DNA of 64,000 nt from Halovivax gelatinilyticus. GTDB taxonomy: Archaea > Halobacteriota > Halobacteria > Halobacteriales > Natrialbaceae. A program made the position numbers and the translations under genes. Under the pieces are notes generated by a model that worked only from the letters and a program-made list of their open reading frames with translations, made no database searches and was not told where the DNA came from. Within the stretch, counting starts at the first letter, position 1. Each line of letters opens with the position of its first letter. This document shows, one piece after another, positions 63,551 through 64,000 of the stretch. The stretch is taken from NCBI RefSeq assembly GCF_024300625.1, contig NZ_CP101322.1, positions 75,992-139,991 of the forward strand. Direction: 5' to 3'.

Positions 63551-64000
63551 CTAGTTAAGCATACTCTGGGCGACGGTCGCGAGCTGACCGTTGTCCGCCT
63601 CGGCGAGTCGATCGTCGCCGATCTTGAGTCGCAGGCGCGGACGGCCGACGTCGATCGGGACCTTCTCGGTGTCGATCAGACCCATGTCCTCGAGTTTCGT
63701 CTTCGTTCGGCTGAACGTCGCTTTCGACGCGATGCCGACGTCCTCGCCCCACTTGCTGATGTCGTAGAGCAGCGCTTCGTTCCGGGCGGCGACGAGGAGC
63801 GAGATCGTGACCTCGTCCAGTCCGTCTCCGTCACCGCGGGCCGTCTCGAGCGAGCCCAGGATTGTCGTGAAGTCCTCTTCGGCCTCCGGACTGATCTCAT
63901 CTGACAGCGTGTCTCGGACGCGCGTGATCGGCGGGGTGCGGAGACTGAACGACGCCGCATCCTCCCAGCGGTTCGCGTACGTCTCGGTGGTCGCCTCGAC
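63551..64000 (-). CDS. TbsP-like (DUF5821) transcriptional regulator, 3' part
   Basis: Only the last 149 residues are in the window; the start lies beyond the right edge. The C-terminal half is a winged helix: LLVAARNEALLYDISKWGE, then GIASKATFSRTKTKLEDMGL and a wing VDVGRPRLRLKIGDD. It is acidic and resembles DUF5821/TbsP, a haloarchaeal regulator of central carbon metabolism. Family attribution is from memory of the pattern. Confidence 0.6.
   Translation of the reverse strand, partial: VEATTETYANRWEDAASFSLRTPPITRVRDTLSDEISPEAEEDFTTILGSLETARGDGDGLDEVTISLLVAARNEALLYDISKWGEDVGIASKATFSRTKTKLEDMGLIDTEKVPIDVGRPRLRLKIGDDRLAEADNGQLATVAQSMLN

Overview
The window is a piece of a haloarchaeal (class Halobacteria) chromosome. 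The evidence is GC-rich, strongly acidic proteins; archaeal-only genes (rpoD/rpoK/rpoN RNA polymerase subunits, r-proteins L18e, L24e, S28e and L7Ae, PriS primase with GINS, CDC48 with a DUF7127-type partner, SBDS, proteasome alpha, RNase P proteins Pop5 and Rpp30, RNase J, mevalonate-pathway kinases, TmcA); several promoters with a TATA box 25-28 nt before the start codon (leaderless mRNAs); and Bat-type regulators. A natronoarchaeal or Natrialbales-like genus is plausible, but the genus cannot be fixed by reading alone.

Left third, about 1-13.7 kb: accessory or plastic DNA mixed with an xseA-xseB pair (exonuclease VII). It carries a PD-(D/E)XK nuclease-like protein, a secreted Tat-type protein made of two copies of one Cys-rich domain, and an array of 42-bp palindrome-containing repeats. 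Next to the array, an IS4-type DDE transposase gene is followed 2 nt later by a divergent PCNA-like sliding clamp gene. A small HTH regulator faces them. Then come a tyrosine recombinase, an AbiE-like toxin-antitoxin pair with a promoter-embracing inverted repeat, and a second related tyrosine recombinase that starts beside tRNA-Glu(CTC). This looks like an integrative element or its remains, inserted at a tRNA 3' end.

From 13.7 kb onward the window is mostly conserved chromosome. 13.8-22.3 kb: membrane HTH regulator, MBL hydrolase, superoxide dismutase, the L7Ae-S28e-L24e-ndk operon with a structured leader, tmcA, and an SDR enzyme. 22.3-37.5 kb: a long minus-strand block for translation, transcription and isoprenoid synthesis. 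It contains tRNA-Ser, S13-S4-S11-RpoD, tRNA-Leu, L18e-L13-S9-RpoN-RpoK-enolase-S2, a 42-codon membrane peptide, mvk-ipk, then rnj-idsA-gltX. An opposite-strand amino-acid transporter with USP domains sits between ipk and rnj. 37.9-41.5 kb: a DUF4129 / DUF58 membrane operon. 41.5-49.6 kb: moaA, a Bat-like regulator, rtcB with archease nearby, a GNAT enzyme, and priS-GINS. 49.7-64 kb: peroxiredoxin, cdc48, panB, HAD phosphatases, acyl-CoA dehydrogenase, hflX, SBDS, psmA, pop5, a methyltransferase, rpp30, and the 3' part of a TbsP-like regulator cut by the window edge.

The strongest candidate for something undescribed is the transposase + PCNA-like clamp operon beside the helically phased 42-bp palindrome array. 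A mobile element that supplies its own sliding clamp would tie transposition to replication or repair.
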